A stretch of DNA of 64,000 nt from Curtobacterium sp. 9128 (GTDB taxonomy: Bacteria > Actinomycetota > Actinomycetes > Actinomycetales > Microbacteriaceae), in NCBI RefSeq assembly GCF_900086645.1, contig NZ_LT576451.1:2976001-3040000 (forward strand), read 5' to 3'. The notes under the pieces are model-generated. The model was not told where the DNA came from, did no database searches, and worked only from the letters and a program-made list of their open reading frames with translations. Positions 37,137-47,532 of this stretch are shown one piece after another. The translations under genes and the position numbers were made by a program. Position 1 is the first letter of the stretch. Each line of letters begins with the position of its first letter.

Positions 37137-38467
37137 TGGCGATCTCCGGCCGGTTCGTCGCGCTCCTCGCCGTCGCGATCGTCCCCACCGTGCTGCTCGG
37201 CAGCGGATGGGGCGGTCTGGCGTGGGTGCTCGTCGTCGTGCTCGCGGCCGCGCTCGACCTGCTGCTCGCCGCCGACTTGCGCACCGTGCGCGTCGATCGG
37301 CGGATGCCGCGGCTCGCCAGACGGGACACCACCGCGGACGGCACCCTCGTGCTCACGAACGACGGGACGAGGACGCTCCGAGCACTCGTGCGCGACATGT
37401 GGGAGCCGTCTGCCGGGCAGGCACCCCGGCGCATCACCATGACCGTGCCCGGTGGTGAGCGTCGGACCGCGCGGATGCGCTTCGCGCCGTTCCGTCGTGG
37501 CCGTCGGAGGAGTTCCGGCGTGGCGGTGCGGGCGTTCGGACCCCTCGGGCTCGCCGCCCGGCAGCGTGTCCTCGCGGCACCGGCCGAGCTCGTCGTCACG
37601 CCGCCGTTCCGCTCCCGCCGACACCTGCCGTCGCGCCTCGCCCGGCTCCGGGAGCTCGACGGCGAGACCACCCTGCAGCTCCGCGGGCACGGCACCGAGT
37701 TCGACTCGCTCCGTGACTACGTCCGCGGCGACGACGTCCGATCGATCGACTGGCGGGCGACGGCCAGGCGGCAGGACCTCGTCGTGCGGACCTGGCGCCC
37801 CGAGCGGGACCGGCGGGTGATCGTCGTCGTCGACGCCGGTCGGGCAGGGGCTGGTCGGGTCGGCGACGAACCGCGTCTGGACACCTTCATCGAGGCCGCG
37901 CTCCTCGTCGGCGCCCTCGCTGCTGCGGCCGGCGACCGGGTGGACCTCGCCGTGGTCGACGACGGTGTCCGCGGGCGCGTGCACGGCGCGACGCGAGCCG
38001 ACGTGGTGCAGCGGTTCGGGGAGACGCTCGCGCTCGCGGAGCCGGGCCTCGCCGCGACCGACTGGGCAGCGGTGCCGGCGCTGGTGGCCTCCGTCACGAC
38101 GCAGCGGTCGCTGGTGGTCCTCGCGACCAGCCTCGACTCCGTCGGCGCATCAGGGGACCTGCTCACGGTGCTGCCGGCGCTGGCGCGGCGGCACGCGGTG
38201 GTCGTGACGGCCGTCGACGACCCGGCGGTGGCCCTGATGGCTCGCGGTCCAGGGGGCGACGAGCGGGACGGACGTGCACCGGGCCTCCCGTCCGCCGGTC
38301 GGGACGTCTACCGCCGCGCTGCGGCGGAACGCTCGCTGCTCGATGCCGACGGCGTGGCGGAGGTCGCGCGCCGGGCGGGCGTCGAGGTCGTCCGTGGCAC
38401 GCCGGAACAGGTGCCGCCGCTGGTCGCGGACGCCTACCTGCGTGCCAAGGCGGCCGGGAGGCTCTGA
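37136..38467 (+). CDS. DUF58 (vWA-like) protein, MoxR partner
   Basis: 443 aa. The GTG start shares one base with the MoxR stop. Two N-terminal helices (about 6-50) precede the beta domain and the DUF58 signature GTEFDSLRDYVRGDDVRSIDW at about 194. A vWA-like fold follows with VIVVVDAGRAG, a likely metal-site motif. Residues around GRAPGLPSAGRD are encoded by a half copy of repeat family A (38266-38294), apparently tolerated in a loop. It would cooperate with the upstream MoxR ATPase. Confidence 0.9.
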   Translation: MAISGRFVALLAVAIVPTVLLGSGWGGLAWVLVVVLAAALDLLLAADLRTVRVDRRMPRLARRDTTADGTLVLTNDGTRTLRALVRDMWEPSAGQAPRRITMTVPGGERRTARMRFAPFRRGRRRSSGVAVRAFGPLGLAARQRVLAAPAELVVTPPFRSRRHLPSRLARLRELDGETTLQLRGHGTEFDSLRDYVRGDDVRSIDWRATARRQDLVVRTWRPERDRRVIVVVDAGRAGAGRVGDEPRLDTFIEAALLVGALAAAAGDRVDLAVVDDGVRGRVHGATRADVVQRFGETLALAEPGLAATDWAAVPALVASVTTQRSLVVLATSLDSVGASGDLLTVLPALARRHAVVVTAVDDPAVALMARGPGGDERDGRAPGLPSAGRDVYRRAAAERSLLDADGVAEVARRAGVEVVRGTPEQVPPLVADAYLRAKAAGRL

Positions 38468-38566
38468 GCGCCTCCGCCGTCCGGGTCCCGGCCAGGGGCG
38501 GCTGGTCCGGGTCGTGGCCGGGTGTCGGTGCGGATCGGTCTCCGGGGCGGGTCCGGGTCACCCGAG

Positions 38567-38633
38567 GGCATCGAGTGCGCGGACGTGGTGACCAGTGGGG
38601 CCGCTCGGTCACCACGTCTGCGCACTCGATGCC
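38567..38633 (+). terminator. Large inverted repeat (27-bp arms) between convergent genes
   Basis: Arms 38567-38593 and 38607-38633 match at 26 of 27 positions around a 13-nt loop; each contains GGCATCGAGTGCGC or its complement. It lies between the DUF58 (38467) and SpoIIM-like (38662) stops and can end both transcripts, but it is far longer than needed for that. Confidence 0.6.
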
Positions 38634-38661
38634 TGCGGGGGGGCGATCCGGTACGGAGCGG

Positions 38662-39657
38662 TCAGCCGGCGACGATGGCGGAGGCGCCTCGGTCGAACTC
38701 CTCGACGTCGCCCCGCTCCCCCGCCAGAGCCGCGCGACGACCGATCACCCACTGGTAGGACAGGACGACCGCCAGCGCCACGGTCCCGATCCCGATCTTC
38801 ACGGGCCACGGCCAGTCCTGGCGCGTCACCGTCCCCTCGACGATCCCGGACAGCAGCAGGGTCAGCACGAGTCCGATCGCGACGGCGATGAGGGCGCGTC
38901 CGTCCTCGGCCAGGGCCTGCGCACGGGTGCGCTGTCCCGGTGCGACCCATGACCAGAAGATCATCAGGCCGGCGCCGCCCGCCAGGAAGATCGAGTAGAG
39001 CTCGAGCTGCCCGTGCGGGGCGATGTAGAGGAAGAAGTCGCCGAGACGCCCCTGCGAGTGCATGATCGCGCCCGAGACACCGAGGTTCAACGCGTTCTGG
39101 CCGATCGAGTACGGCACGAAGAGCCCGGTGATGCCGAACGCCACCATGCTCGCGGCGATGTACGCGTTGTTCGTCCACACCTGCGCCGTGAACGCACCGA
39201 GGCCGTGGTCGGAGTAGTAGTCCACGAAGTCCTGCGTGGCGTACTGCCGCAGGGACTCCTGGGTCCCGAACGTGGCGACCGCGCCGGGCGTCGTCGTGAT
39301 CCACACGCCGGAGACGAGCGCGATCACCGCCGTCGCGACGGCCACCCAGATCGTCACCCAGCGGATCCGGTACAGCGCCGCCGGGAGCTGCAGGACGAAG
39401 AACGAGGTGAGCATCGTCAGCGGGTCGGTCGGCGCGCCGGTGAAGCGGAGCCGTGCGCGGAAGAGCGTCAGGGAGAGCCGGTCGCCGGTGGCGGAGCGCG
39501 GAGCGACACCACGGATCCGGGCGAGGTCGGTCGCAGCGGACTGGTAGCCGGTCACCAGGCGGTCGACGTCCTCGCCGCTCGACGGCCGACGGCGCGCCAG
39601 CCGGTCGAGCTCCTGCCACTGCTGGCGGTGGACGTCGGCGTACGCGTCCAGGTCCAT
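38662..39657 (-). CDS. SpoIIM-like (stage II sporulation protein M) membrane protein
   Basis: 331 aa from ATG 39657 after GAGGGGG. The N-terminal 95 residues are helical and soluble (MDLDAYADVHRQQWQELDRLARR). Membrane segments follow, with VSGVWITTTPG, TNNAYIAASMVAFGITGLF, SGAIMHSQGRLGDFFLYIAPHGQLE, a block typical of the SpoIIM/COG1300 family, and FWSWVAPGQRTRAQALAEDGR. In non-sporulating actinobacteria it is almost always next to an RDD-family gene and a MoxR cluster, as here. Its role is unknown. It is divergent from the RDD gene. Confidence 0.88.
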   Translation of the reverse strand: MDLDAYADVHRQQWQELDRLARRRPSSGEDVDRLVTGYQSAATDLARIRGVAPRSATGDRLSLTLFRARLRFTGAPTDPLTMLTSFFVLQLPAALYRIRWVTIWVAVATAVIALVSGVWITTTPGAVATFGTQESLRQYATQDFVDYYSDHGLGAFTAQVWTNNAYIAASMVAFGITGLFVPYSIGQNALNLGVSGAIMHSQGRLGDFFLYIAPHGQLELYSIFLAGGAGLMIFWSWVAPGQRTRAQALAEDGRALIAVAIGLVLTLLLSGIVEGTVTRQDWPWPVKIGIGTVALAVVLSYQWVIGRRAALAGERGDVEEFDRGASAIVAG

Positions 39658-39705
39658 GCGGTGTCCCCCTCGTGCCGCTTGCGGTGTGTCCGACAGAATG
39701 TTCCC

Positions 39706-40575
39706 ATGCCGACGCGCGCCACGCCCAGGGACCTCGCCGACCGCCGCTTCGTGCGGACGCTCGACGAGACCACCGACGAACTGGTCGTGGGCGAGGCCGT
39801 CGCGCTCGACGTCGTGCCGGCCGGCATCATCGCGCGGCTCGCGGCAGCGCTCCTCGACGGGCTCTGCCTCGTCGCGCTGTACGTGATGCTGCTGATCGGG
39901 ATCGCCAGGGTGTGGCCGTCGGGTGTCGACGAGGCATGGCTGGCCGCCGCGCAGATCGCCGTCCTGGTCGTCGTGCTCGTGCTCGTGCCCGCCGCGATCG
40001 AGACGGTCACGCGGGGGAAGAGCGTCGGCCGCTACGCCCTCGGAACCCGCGTGGTGCGGCTCGACGGCGGCGCCGTGACGTTCCGGCACGCGTTCGCCAG
40101 GGCGCTCGTCGGGCTGCTCGAACTCTGGTCGACGCTCGGGTCCCTGGCGCTGCTCGTCGCGCTCTTCGGCTCGCGGCCCCGGCGTCTCGGTGACCTGCTC
40201 GCCGGCACGGTCGTGCAGCACGAGCGCCTCGCGCGGTCCACCGACCCGGTCGTGCTGCTGCCCCCGTCGCTGCAGGCATGGGCCGCGGTCGCCGACGTCC
40301 GGGCGCTCCCCCAGCGGCTCGAGAACCGGCTCGGCGCGTTCTTCCGGGGCGCGGCCTCGGTGCAGCCCTCCCTGCGGCTCGCGACGGCGACGGCGTTGGC
40401 GGCCGAGGTCGCCGAGTACGCGCACCCCGTGCCGCCCGTGCCGGCGGAGGAGTTCCTCGCCGGGGTCGTCGCGCTCCGTCGTGCGCGGGACCGGCGGGCG
40501 TTCGGGTCCCGCGCGGCGACGCTCGACGCGGCAGCCGCGACCGCTGGTGCGCGCCCGCCGGGTTTCCCGCGCTGA
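39706..40575 (+). CDS. RDD-family membrane protein
   Basis: 289 aa, ATG start. The RDD domain spans about 40-170: first helix with AGIIARLAAALLDGLCLVALY, second helix (WLAAAQIAVLVVVLVLVPAAIE), the charged turn GKSVGRYALGTRVVRLDGG, and the third helix. The C-terminal 110 residues are soluble and helical, longer than the bare domain. It is divergent from the SpoIIM-like gene, a conserved pairing in actinobacteria. The function of the pair is unknown. Confidence 0.87.
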   Translation: MPTRATPRDLADRRFVRTLDETTDELVVGEAVALDVVPAGIIARLAAALLDGLCLVALYVMLLIGIARVWPSGVDEAWLAAAQIAVLVVVLVLVPAAIETVTRGKSVGRYALGTRVVRLDGGAVTFRHAFARALVGLLELWSTLGSLALLVALFGSRPRRLGDLLAGTVVQHERLARSTDPVVLLPPSLQAWAAVADVRALPQRLENRLGAFFRGAASVQPSLRLATATALAAEVAEYAHPVPPVPAEEFLAGVVALRRARDRRAFGSRAATLDAAAATAGARPPGFPR

Positions 40576-40578
40576 CGC

Positions 40579-40626
40579 GGCGCGGGGCCGGCGCGGGGCC
40601 GGCGCGGCGCGGGGCCGGCGCGGCGC
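40579..40626. repeat. GC-only minisatellite
   Basis: Imperfect tandem copies of GGCGCGGGGCC (11 bp) with GGCGC fillers fill the start of the gap between the RDD gene and ahcY. Confidence 0.5.
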
Positions 40627-40642
40627 GATCGCGCCCCCGCAT

Positions 40643-40678
40643 GAACATCGCGCCCCGCTGTGACGGGGCGCGACGTTC
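40643..40678. terminator. Repeat family B hairpin between RDD and ahcY genes
   Basis: GAACATCGCGCCCCG and CGGGGCGCGACGTTC pair over 15 bp with one G-U, loop CTGTGA. It lies between the convergent stops at 40575 and 40729. A perfect copy is at 48090-48127. Confidence 0.6.
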
Positions 40679-40728
40679 GTGACGGGGCGCGATCGGGCGA
40701 GCGGCCACGCCGGCCGACGCCGACCGCG

Positions 40729-42207
<1,479 letters not shown>

Positions 42208-42400
42208 GTGGTCCAGTCTCCCACGGTGATCGTGAGCGGCGTCACGGGCGCGGACACGGCCTCCCGTCCGGGGCCGGCGCGATTCGCTGAGGCGCCGCTC
42301 CGCGCTCGAGACACCGCAGGATCCGGCGGCGCCTCGTGCCGAGCGGGGCGCTTCGAGCAGGTGGGGGCCGGTCCGGTGCGTGGTCGCCTCGGGGTGCCGG

Positions 42401-42622
42401 TCAGTCCGCGGCGCGCTCCTCGCGGAGCGGCTCGCGCCGGATGACGTGCCAGCCCTGCGGCACCCGCAGGCGCGCGGCGTGCCGCGCGCAGAGGTCGTAG
42501 CCGTGCGGCTCGACGCGGGTGGACAGCGGGCCGACGACGACCATCGAGTCGCCGTAGTCGTACGTCAGGGTCGACGATGCGCTCGCGCCACAGGCGACCT
42601 TGCTGCAGATCCGTACGTCCAT
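42401..42622 (-). CDS. DUF3499-family protein
   Basis: 73 aa. Two cysteines at the start ([12 protein letters not shown]) and a C-x-x-H pair in [17 protein letters not shown] suggest a small zinc-binding fold. [27 protein letters not shown] is the core by which DUF3499 proteins are recognised, found beside the same metallopeptidase-like gene in most actinobacteria. Its function is unknown. ACCCTA on the plus strand at 42633-42638 gives TAGGGT as -10 box, 10 nt from the ATG. Confidence 0.8.
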   Translation of the reverse strand: MDVRICSKVACGASASSTLTYDYGDSMVVVGPLSTRVEPHGYDLCARHAARLRVPQGWHVIRREPLREERAAD

Positions 42623-42679
42623 ACCGTCGACGACCCTACCGAACCAGGCGGTGGACGGCCCGCCGCGTACGATGTGGGG

Positions 42680-43120
42680 ATGCGCCGCAAGCCCCGTCTC
42701 GTCACCCCGGTCGACCGTGGCCGAGGGCGCTCACGCCACGGTCGGGGGTACCGGTCGAGCGTCACCGGTCCTGACCTCGCTCCGATCATCACGCGGGCGG
42801 AGGCGTTCGACCGCATCGTCGGCGACACCGCGCACTACCTGCTCGGGCTGTGGCCGGACGAGCTGCACGGCGTCGTCTTCCAGGTGGCGGACATGCCGAC
42901 CGACCCGACGCTCCCCGACAGCATGCCGCGGTGGCGGGTGGACCACGCCGAGCGCCGGGTGACCGTCTTCCGGATCCCCGTCGAACGGGTGACCCGCTCC
43001 CCCGAGAAGGACGACGTCGACCGACGGATCATCGTGGAGACCGCGGTCTTCCGTGCCGTCGCCGAACTCATCGACAAGGACCCGTGGGACCTGGCTCCCG
43101 ACCGCTACCGCCACTGGTGA
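42680..43120 (+). CDS. Metallopeptidase-family (DUF1025-like) protein lacking HExxH
   Basis: 146 aa, ATG 6 nt after TACGAT (leaderless type). A basic tail (RRKPRLVTPVDRGRGRSRHGRGYRSS) precedes the domain AFDRIVGDTAHYLLGLWPDELHGVVFQVADMP and the C-terminal helix DVDRRIIVETAVFRAVAELIDKDPWDL. Zincin-like DUF1025 members carry HExxH in that last helix; here the equivalent stretch reads VFRAVAELI, so catalysis by zinc is unlikely. The gene pairs with DUF3499 as in other actinobacteria, but divergently. Confidence 0.75.
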   Translation: MRRKPRLVTPVDRGRGRSRHGRGYRSSVTGPDLAPIITRAEAFDRIVGDTAHYLLGLWPDELHGVVFQVADMPTDPTLPDSMPRWRVDHAERRVTVFRIPVERVTRSPEKDDVDRRIIVETAVFRAVAELIDKDPWDLAPDRYRHW

Positions 43121-43157
43121 GGCCCTGGGCGCGCCCGCGCGGGACGCAGGCAGCGCG

Positions 43158-44555
43158 TCAGGGGTAGACGCGCACCGGGGTGGAGACCTCGGTCTCGGGG
43201 CGGATCGGGAAGCCGGCCACGCCGTCGTCACCCTGGTACGTGATCCCGGCGACGAGGCCCTTCGCACCGGTGATCGTCAGTTGCTTGGCGGTGTCCACGC
43301 CGACCGTCTCGGTGGAACCGGACGGCACGCGGACGGACTTCCGGTCGTCGCCGGACCGGATGACGACCGTCGCGTCCTCCGTGGTCGGGTTGACGACGTT
43401 CAGCCGGGCACCGTCGCCAGGCGCGACCGACGTGATCGCCTTCGCGCCGAGCGGCTCGGCCGAGGCGAACCACCCGAGGTCCGTCCAGTCGTGGTCGGTC
43501 GGCGTCGTCGTCCTGGCACCCGCCACGACGGGCTCCGTCGAGCTCACCGAGAACGAGTACCGGCCGTCCGGGAAGTCGTCGAGCGAGACGTCGGTGACCA
43601 CGCCAGGCTCCGCGGTGGTGTTCACCGTCGTGCCGCCGCCGTCCGCGGTGGTGATCCCGAGCGTGACGCGAGCGGCCTTGTCACCGGGGACGAACAGCCG
43701 GACGATCGGGGCCGCATCAGCGGTGTCGTCGCCGCGCTGGGCTTCCTGGGCTCCGCGGAGGACGACGCCGGGGATGACCTGGCTGCGCGACGGGGCCGCA
43801 CCGCCGGAGACGATGTCGAACCCACCGGGGGTCAGCGTGCGGACGACGGTCTCCTGCATGTGCGCGACGATCTGCCCGCCGGAGGAGGTGACGTGCACCA
43901 CCGTCGAGCCCTGGTCCGAGACGAACCCGGACAGCGGCACGACCTTCTGCGAGTTCGGCGCGACGACGATGCCGGTGGTGCCGGGAGCACTGACGGTGCC
44001 CGTGCCGTCGTAGATCGACAGGTCGACGGTGGCGTTCACGTCGGTCGGGTTCGACAGGGTGATGAGGCTGGTGCGGCCGGTCTCGGTCGAGCCGCCGACG
44101 AGCCACGTCGACTGCGACGGGTCGTCGCACGACGCGGCTGCCACGCCGACGAGGTCGCCGTTCGACACGTTCTGGTAGCTCGATCCGGCGACCTGCGGGG
44201 TGGTGTCGCCCGCCGGCGCGGTGAGCAGGGTCGGGTCGCTGCTGCCGTTCGTGCTCGACGCCAGGTCGGATCGCTCGACGGACTCCCCCGTGGTCGCCGT
44301 CGCCACCGTGGCCGTCCCGACCGTGGTCGCCTTCGTCGCGTCGTTGCCGGCGTCGTCGGAGAGCCGGAGGGCGCTGCCGGCGCACACGCGCTCGGCGTCG
44401 GCCGGCACCGGGGTCACCGTGCGTCCGGCCGGTCTGCCGGGGGCCTCGGTGGTCCCGAACGCGTGGGCGGCTCCGATCGTGCCGACGGCGACGACCACCG
44501 CGATGGCGGTCGCCGTGCCGCGGACGATCCAGCGGCGCGCGGGGGTGGTGCTCAT
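43158..44555 (-). CDS. DUF5719-family secreted or membrane-anchored protein
   Basis: 465 aa. One N-terminal helix (GTATAIAVVVAVGTIGAAHA) and no lipobox; the rest is extracellular beta-rich sequence (VAGSSYQNVSNGDLVGVAAASCDDP, NPTDVNATVDLSIYDGTG). DUF5719 genes follow the large GT2 membrane-protein gene next to whiB2 in actinobacteria, as here. The ATGA overlap with the GT2 gene means coupled translation. It may help surface-glycan assembly; there is no direct evidence. Confidence 0.82.
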   Translation of the reverse strand: MSTTPARRWIVRGTATAIAVVVAVGTIGAAHAFGTTEAPGRPAGRTVTPVPADAERVCAGSALRLSDDAGNDATKATTVGTATVATATTGESVERSDLASSTNGSSDPTLLTAPAGDTTPQVAGSSYQNVSNGDLVGVAAASCDDPSQSTWLVGGSTETGRTSLITLSNPTDVNATVDLSIYDGTGTVSAPGTTGIVVAPNSQKVVPLSGFVSDQGSTVVHVTSSGGQIVAHMQETVVRTLTPGGFDIVSGGAAPSRSQVIPGVVLRGAQEAQRGDDTADAAPIVRLFVPGDKAARVTLGITTADGGGTTVNTTAEPGVVTDVSLDDFPDGRYSFSVSSTEPVVAGARTTTPTDHDWTDLGWFASAEPLGAKAITSVAPGDGARLNVVNPTTEDATVVIRSGDDRKSVRVPSGSTETVGVDTAKQLTITGAKGLVAGITYQGDDGVAGFPIRPETEVSTPVRVYP

Positions 44556-47404
44556 TCGTCGCGCTCCTCGTCGAAGGTGGTGGCGGGTTCCTCGGCCTCG
44601 ATGACGTTCGAGGTGGCACGGCGCCGGCGCGGGGCGGTCGGGACGGCGAGGAGTGCTGCCGCGCCGAACACCACCCCGAGGACCACGAGGTACAGCACGT
44701 GGGTGGTCTTCGCGGCGGCCGACCCGGTACCGGTGCGGTCGACGTCGCCCTCGTAGTGGAACAGCTGACCGCTCGTGGTCTCACCGATGCTGGTGAAGAG
44801 CGCGTTCTGCCCGATCGCACCGGCAGCGCGGTCGTGCACGGCCTTCGCCTGGTCGTCCGCCGGGGCGTCGTCGAGCAGCACGAAGCTCACGCCGAGCTCC
44901 TTGAGCGCGGGACGCGGGTCGTAGCCGCTCCGGCTGGCGAGGTTCCCCGCGAGGGTGGCAAGGCGTGACCCGGACGGCGACAGCGACAGCGCCGTGGCGT
45001 CGAGCGTGGACTGGTCGTCGAGCGTCGAACCCTGTCCGCGCTCGAGCGAGACCGCGAGCGAGCCGTCCGTCTGCGGGTCGACGACGAGGGTGCCGACGTC
45101 GGGGTTCGCCTGCGCCTCGGCGTTCACGTAGGCACTCAGCACCCGGCCGGTGGTCGGCTGGATCACCGCGTTGCCGAGGTAGAACGCCGCGAACGCCGGC
45201 GCGACGGCGACCCCGGCGAAGACCGTCGCGACGAGCCCGATGACCGGAGCCTGCCGCGGCACGGTGTCGATGCCGATGCAGGCCGCGAGGACGATCGCCA
45301 GCCAGTACACGGTCAGCCCGCTGCCCGGCCACACGATGGTGGTCGTCGAGCCGACGCCGGTCACGGTGACGTGGGTGGCGGCGAACGCGGTGGCGAAGCC
45401 GAGGAGCGCGGCGATGAGCGCGGCACCAGCCACGGACCAGCGGTGCCCGAGCATCGAGCCGAGCGCGGTCACCGCGATCGGCAGCGCCAGGATCGCCAGC
45501 GCGATCGGCAGCGCCGCGAGGACGAGGGACAGCGGCTCGCTGACCGGCAGCCACCCGTTCCAGTCCGGCAGCGGCTGCCCGATCGCGAGCTGCAGCGCGG
45601 AGGGGGCCCTGGTCGCGGACGGCACGCCGGGGTCGGCGAAGATCCCGAGCACGTTGCCGCGGGCGAGCTGGGTCAGCACGAGCGGCAGGAAGAGCACCGC
45701 GGCGGGGACCGCGATGAAGACCCGGCGGTGCGCGTGGCGCCAGCCGATGCCGAGCGCCACGAGCCACCCGACGAGCAGCACGGGCAGGAGCGACGGCGCG
45801 GACGCGGCGACGCCGGCGAAGAGCAGGGCCGCACCGGACGCCGACGCCCACGAGCGGTGCGCCTCGAGCACGGTGAGGAAGAGCCACGGCAGGAGCACGT
45901 GGGCGATCACGGCACCGAGGTGGCCGGTCGTGACGGCCCCGACCAGCGACGGCGCGATCGTGTACAGCGCCGCACCGATGACGGGTACCCACGTGCGGGT
46001 CGTGACCTTGCGGACCACGAACCACGCACCGAGCGCCGACACCGGGAAGGCGAGCAGCATCACGACGACGACCGCGGTAGACGGTGACCAGAAGACGATC
46101 GACCCGAGCACGGCGAGCACCGCGGCGAAGGGGTCGCTCGGTCCGGTGAACCCGGTGCCGAGGGTGTGCCAGCCGTAGCCGACGTTCTGCCAGAGCTGCC
46201 CGACCGTCGTCGACAGCGGCAGCAGGCCACCACCGGTCAGCGCCGGGGAGCCGAGCAGCGGGAAGAGCGTGACGACGCTGAGGACGGCAGCGGCGAGGAC
46301 GACCCAGATGCCGCCGTCGCCGAGGAACGACGCCCGGGCGATCGGCGCGTCCTCCACCCGCGCGAGCTCGACGTCGCGCGAGGTCGTGCGCCGTTCGTGC
46401 ACGCGACGCCAACTGACGCGCAGCGGCTCGACCGCCGCCCATCCGAGCTTCTTCGTGCGTGCGAGTGCCGTCCTGGACCGACCGGCGCCGCCGCCGAAGG
46501 CCACGGCGAACGCTGCGGCCAGTTCACCGGACACCGCTGCCGGGTGCTTCGCGACGAGGTGCCCGATCGCACGACCGAGCGCGAACGGCACGAGCGTGAG
46601 CCAGTGGATCCAGAGCACCCCGGCCGATGCGTACGTCATGCGGCGGTGCAGCTGCGCCTGCCGGTGCAGGCGCACGCGACGGCCTTCGGAGACGCGCTTG
46701 CGTCCGAACTCCTCGATCGGGCCGGCGCTCGTCGTCCGCGCATCGGGGACGACCGCGACCCGGTGGCCCGCGAGGCGCACGCGCACGCAGAAGTCGAGTG
46801 CGGCGTCGACGTCGGGCAGCGCCTGGTCGAAGCCGCCGAGCGCGACCCACACGGAGCGGCGCACGAGCATGCCGCCGGCGGCGACCGCCAGGACGTCGGT
46901 GTTCCGGTCGTGCTGCCCCTGGTCGAGTTCGTCCTGCACGAGCACCAGCGAGCGGCCGAACCGGGTCATGCTCTCGCCGAACGCGCGGATGCGGGAGGGG
47001 TCCTCGTCGTCCACGAGCTTCGGGCCGGCGACCGCCACGGAGGGGGCGATCTCGACGGCCGCGAGCATCTCGGCCAGTGCCGTCGGCGCCGGCGCGTTGT
47101 CGTGACCGACCAGCCAGAGCCACTCGTCGACCGCTTCGTCGGACTCGGGGTGCGGAGCAGCCTTCTCGCCCGCGGCGACCGCGTCGCCGAAGGAACGTCC
47201 GGCGGGGATCCTGGTGAGCTGGGCGGATCCGCCGAACTCGAGCTCGGCGGTCGACCCGTCGGTGGAACCGACGTCGACGACGACCAGGTTCTCGGGGTGG
47301 CGGGTCTGGTTCGCGAGGGCGGCCAGGGTCCGGTCGAGGTGGTCGGCACCGTTCGCGCAGACGAGGATCGCGGTGACACGGGGCTGAGCGGAACTGGGCT
47401 GCAT
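44552..47404 (-). CDS. Large bifunctional-looking protein: GT2 glycosyltransferase plus multi-TM domain
   Basis: 950 aa from ATG 47404; the only promoter element seen is TAGAGT (minus strand of 47415-47420). An N-terminal GT-A domain (about 8-240) shows VTAILVCANGADHLDRTL, VVDVGSTDGSTAEL and the variable loop GHDNAPAP, with a degenerate DxD. At least 14 membrane helices fill about 275-830, then a soluble extracellular part (about 760-890) and a last helix. This architecture, followed by DUF5719 and preceded by whiB2, is common in actinobacteria, and the protein may build a surface polysaccharide. The sugar and acceptor are unknown. Confidence 0.85.
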   Translation of the reverse strand: MQPSSAQPRVTAILVCANGADHLDRTLAALANQTRHPENLVVVDVGSTDGSTAELEFGGSAQLTRIPAGRSFGDAVAAGEKAAPHPESDEAVDEWLWLVGHDNAPAPTALAEMLAAVEIAPSVAVAGPKLVDDEDPSRIRAFGESMTRFGRSLVLVQDELDQGQHDRNTDVLAVAAGGMLVRRSVWVALGGFDQALPDVDAALDFCVRVRLAGHRVAVVPDARTTSAGPIEEFGRKRVSEGRRVRLHRQAQLHRRMTYASAGVLWIHWLTLVPFALGRAIGHLVAKHPAAVSGELAAAFAVAFGGGAGRSRTALARTKKLGWAAVEPLRVSWRRVHERRTTSRDVELARVEDAPIARASFLGDGGIWVVLAAAVLSVVTLFPLLGSPALTGGGLLPLSTTVGQLWQNVGYGWHTLGTGFTGPSDPFAAVLAVLGSIVFWSPSTAVVVVMLLAFPVSALGAWFVVRKVTTRTWVPVIGAALYTIAPSLVGAVTTGHLGAVIAHVLLPWLFLTVLEAHRSWASASGAALLFAGVAASAPSLLPVLLVGWLVALGIGWRHAHRRVFIAVPAAVLFLPLVLTQLARGNVLGIFADPGVPSATRAPSALQLAIGQPLPDWNGWLPVSEPLSLVLAALPIALAILALPIAVTALGSMLGHRWSVAGAALIAALLGFATAFAATHVTVTGVGSTTTIVWPGSGLTVYWLAIVLAACIGIDTVPRQAPVIGLVATVFAGVAVAPAFAAFYLGNAVIQPTTGRVLSAYVNAEAQANPDVGTLVVDPQTDGSLAVSLERGQGSTLDDQSTLDATALSLSPSGSRLATLAGNLASRSGYDPRPALKELGVSFVLLDDAPADDQAKAVHDRAAGAIGQNALFTSIGETTSGQLFHYEGDVDRTGTGSAAAKTTHVLYLVVLGVVFGAAALLAVPTAPRRRRATSNVIEAEEPATTFDEERDE

Positions 47405-47532
47405 GACGGGCGTCACTCTACGGTCTGGAGGCCCGGCCACAGCCCGACGGGACGGCGTGCCGTGAACCTGTGGGGACGATCAACGCATGGTGCGAGGCGG
47501 ACGTTCGTCCAGCCTCCAGGGTGGCTACGCGG

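Noticed and set aside
42208..42400. S-adenosylhomocysteine riboswitch before ahcY
   Set aside because: I could not fold or recognise the conserved SAH-riboswitch core; only a plain ribosome binding site and a fragment of repeat family A are present.
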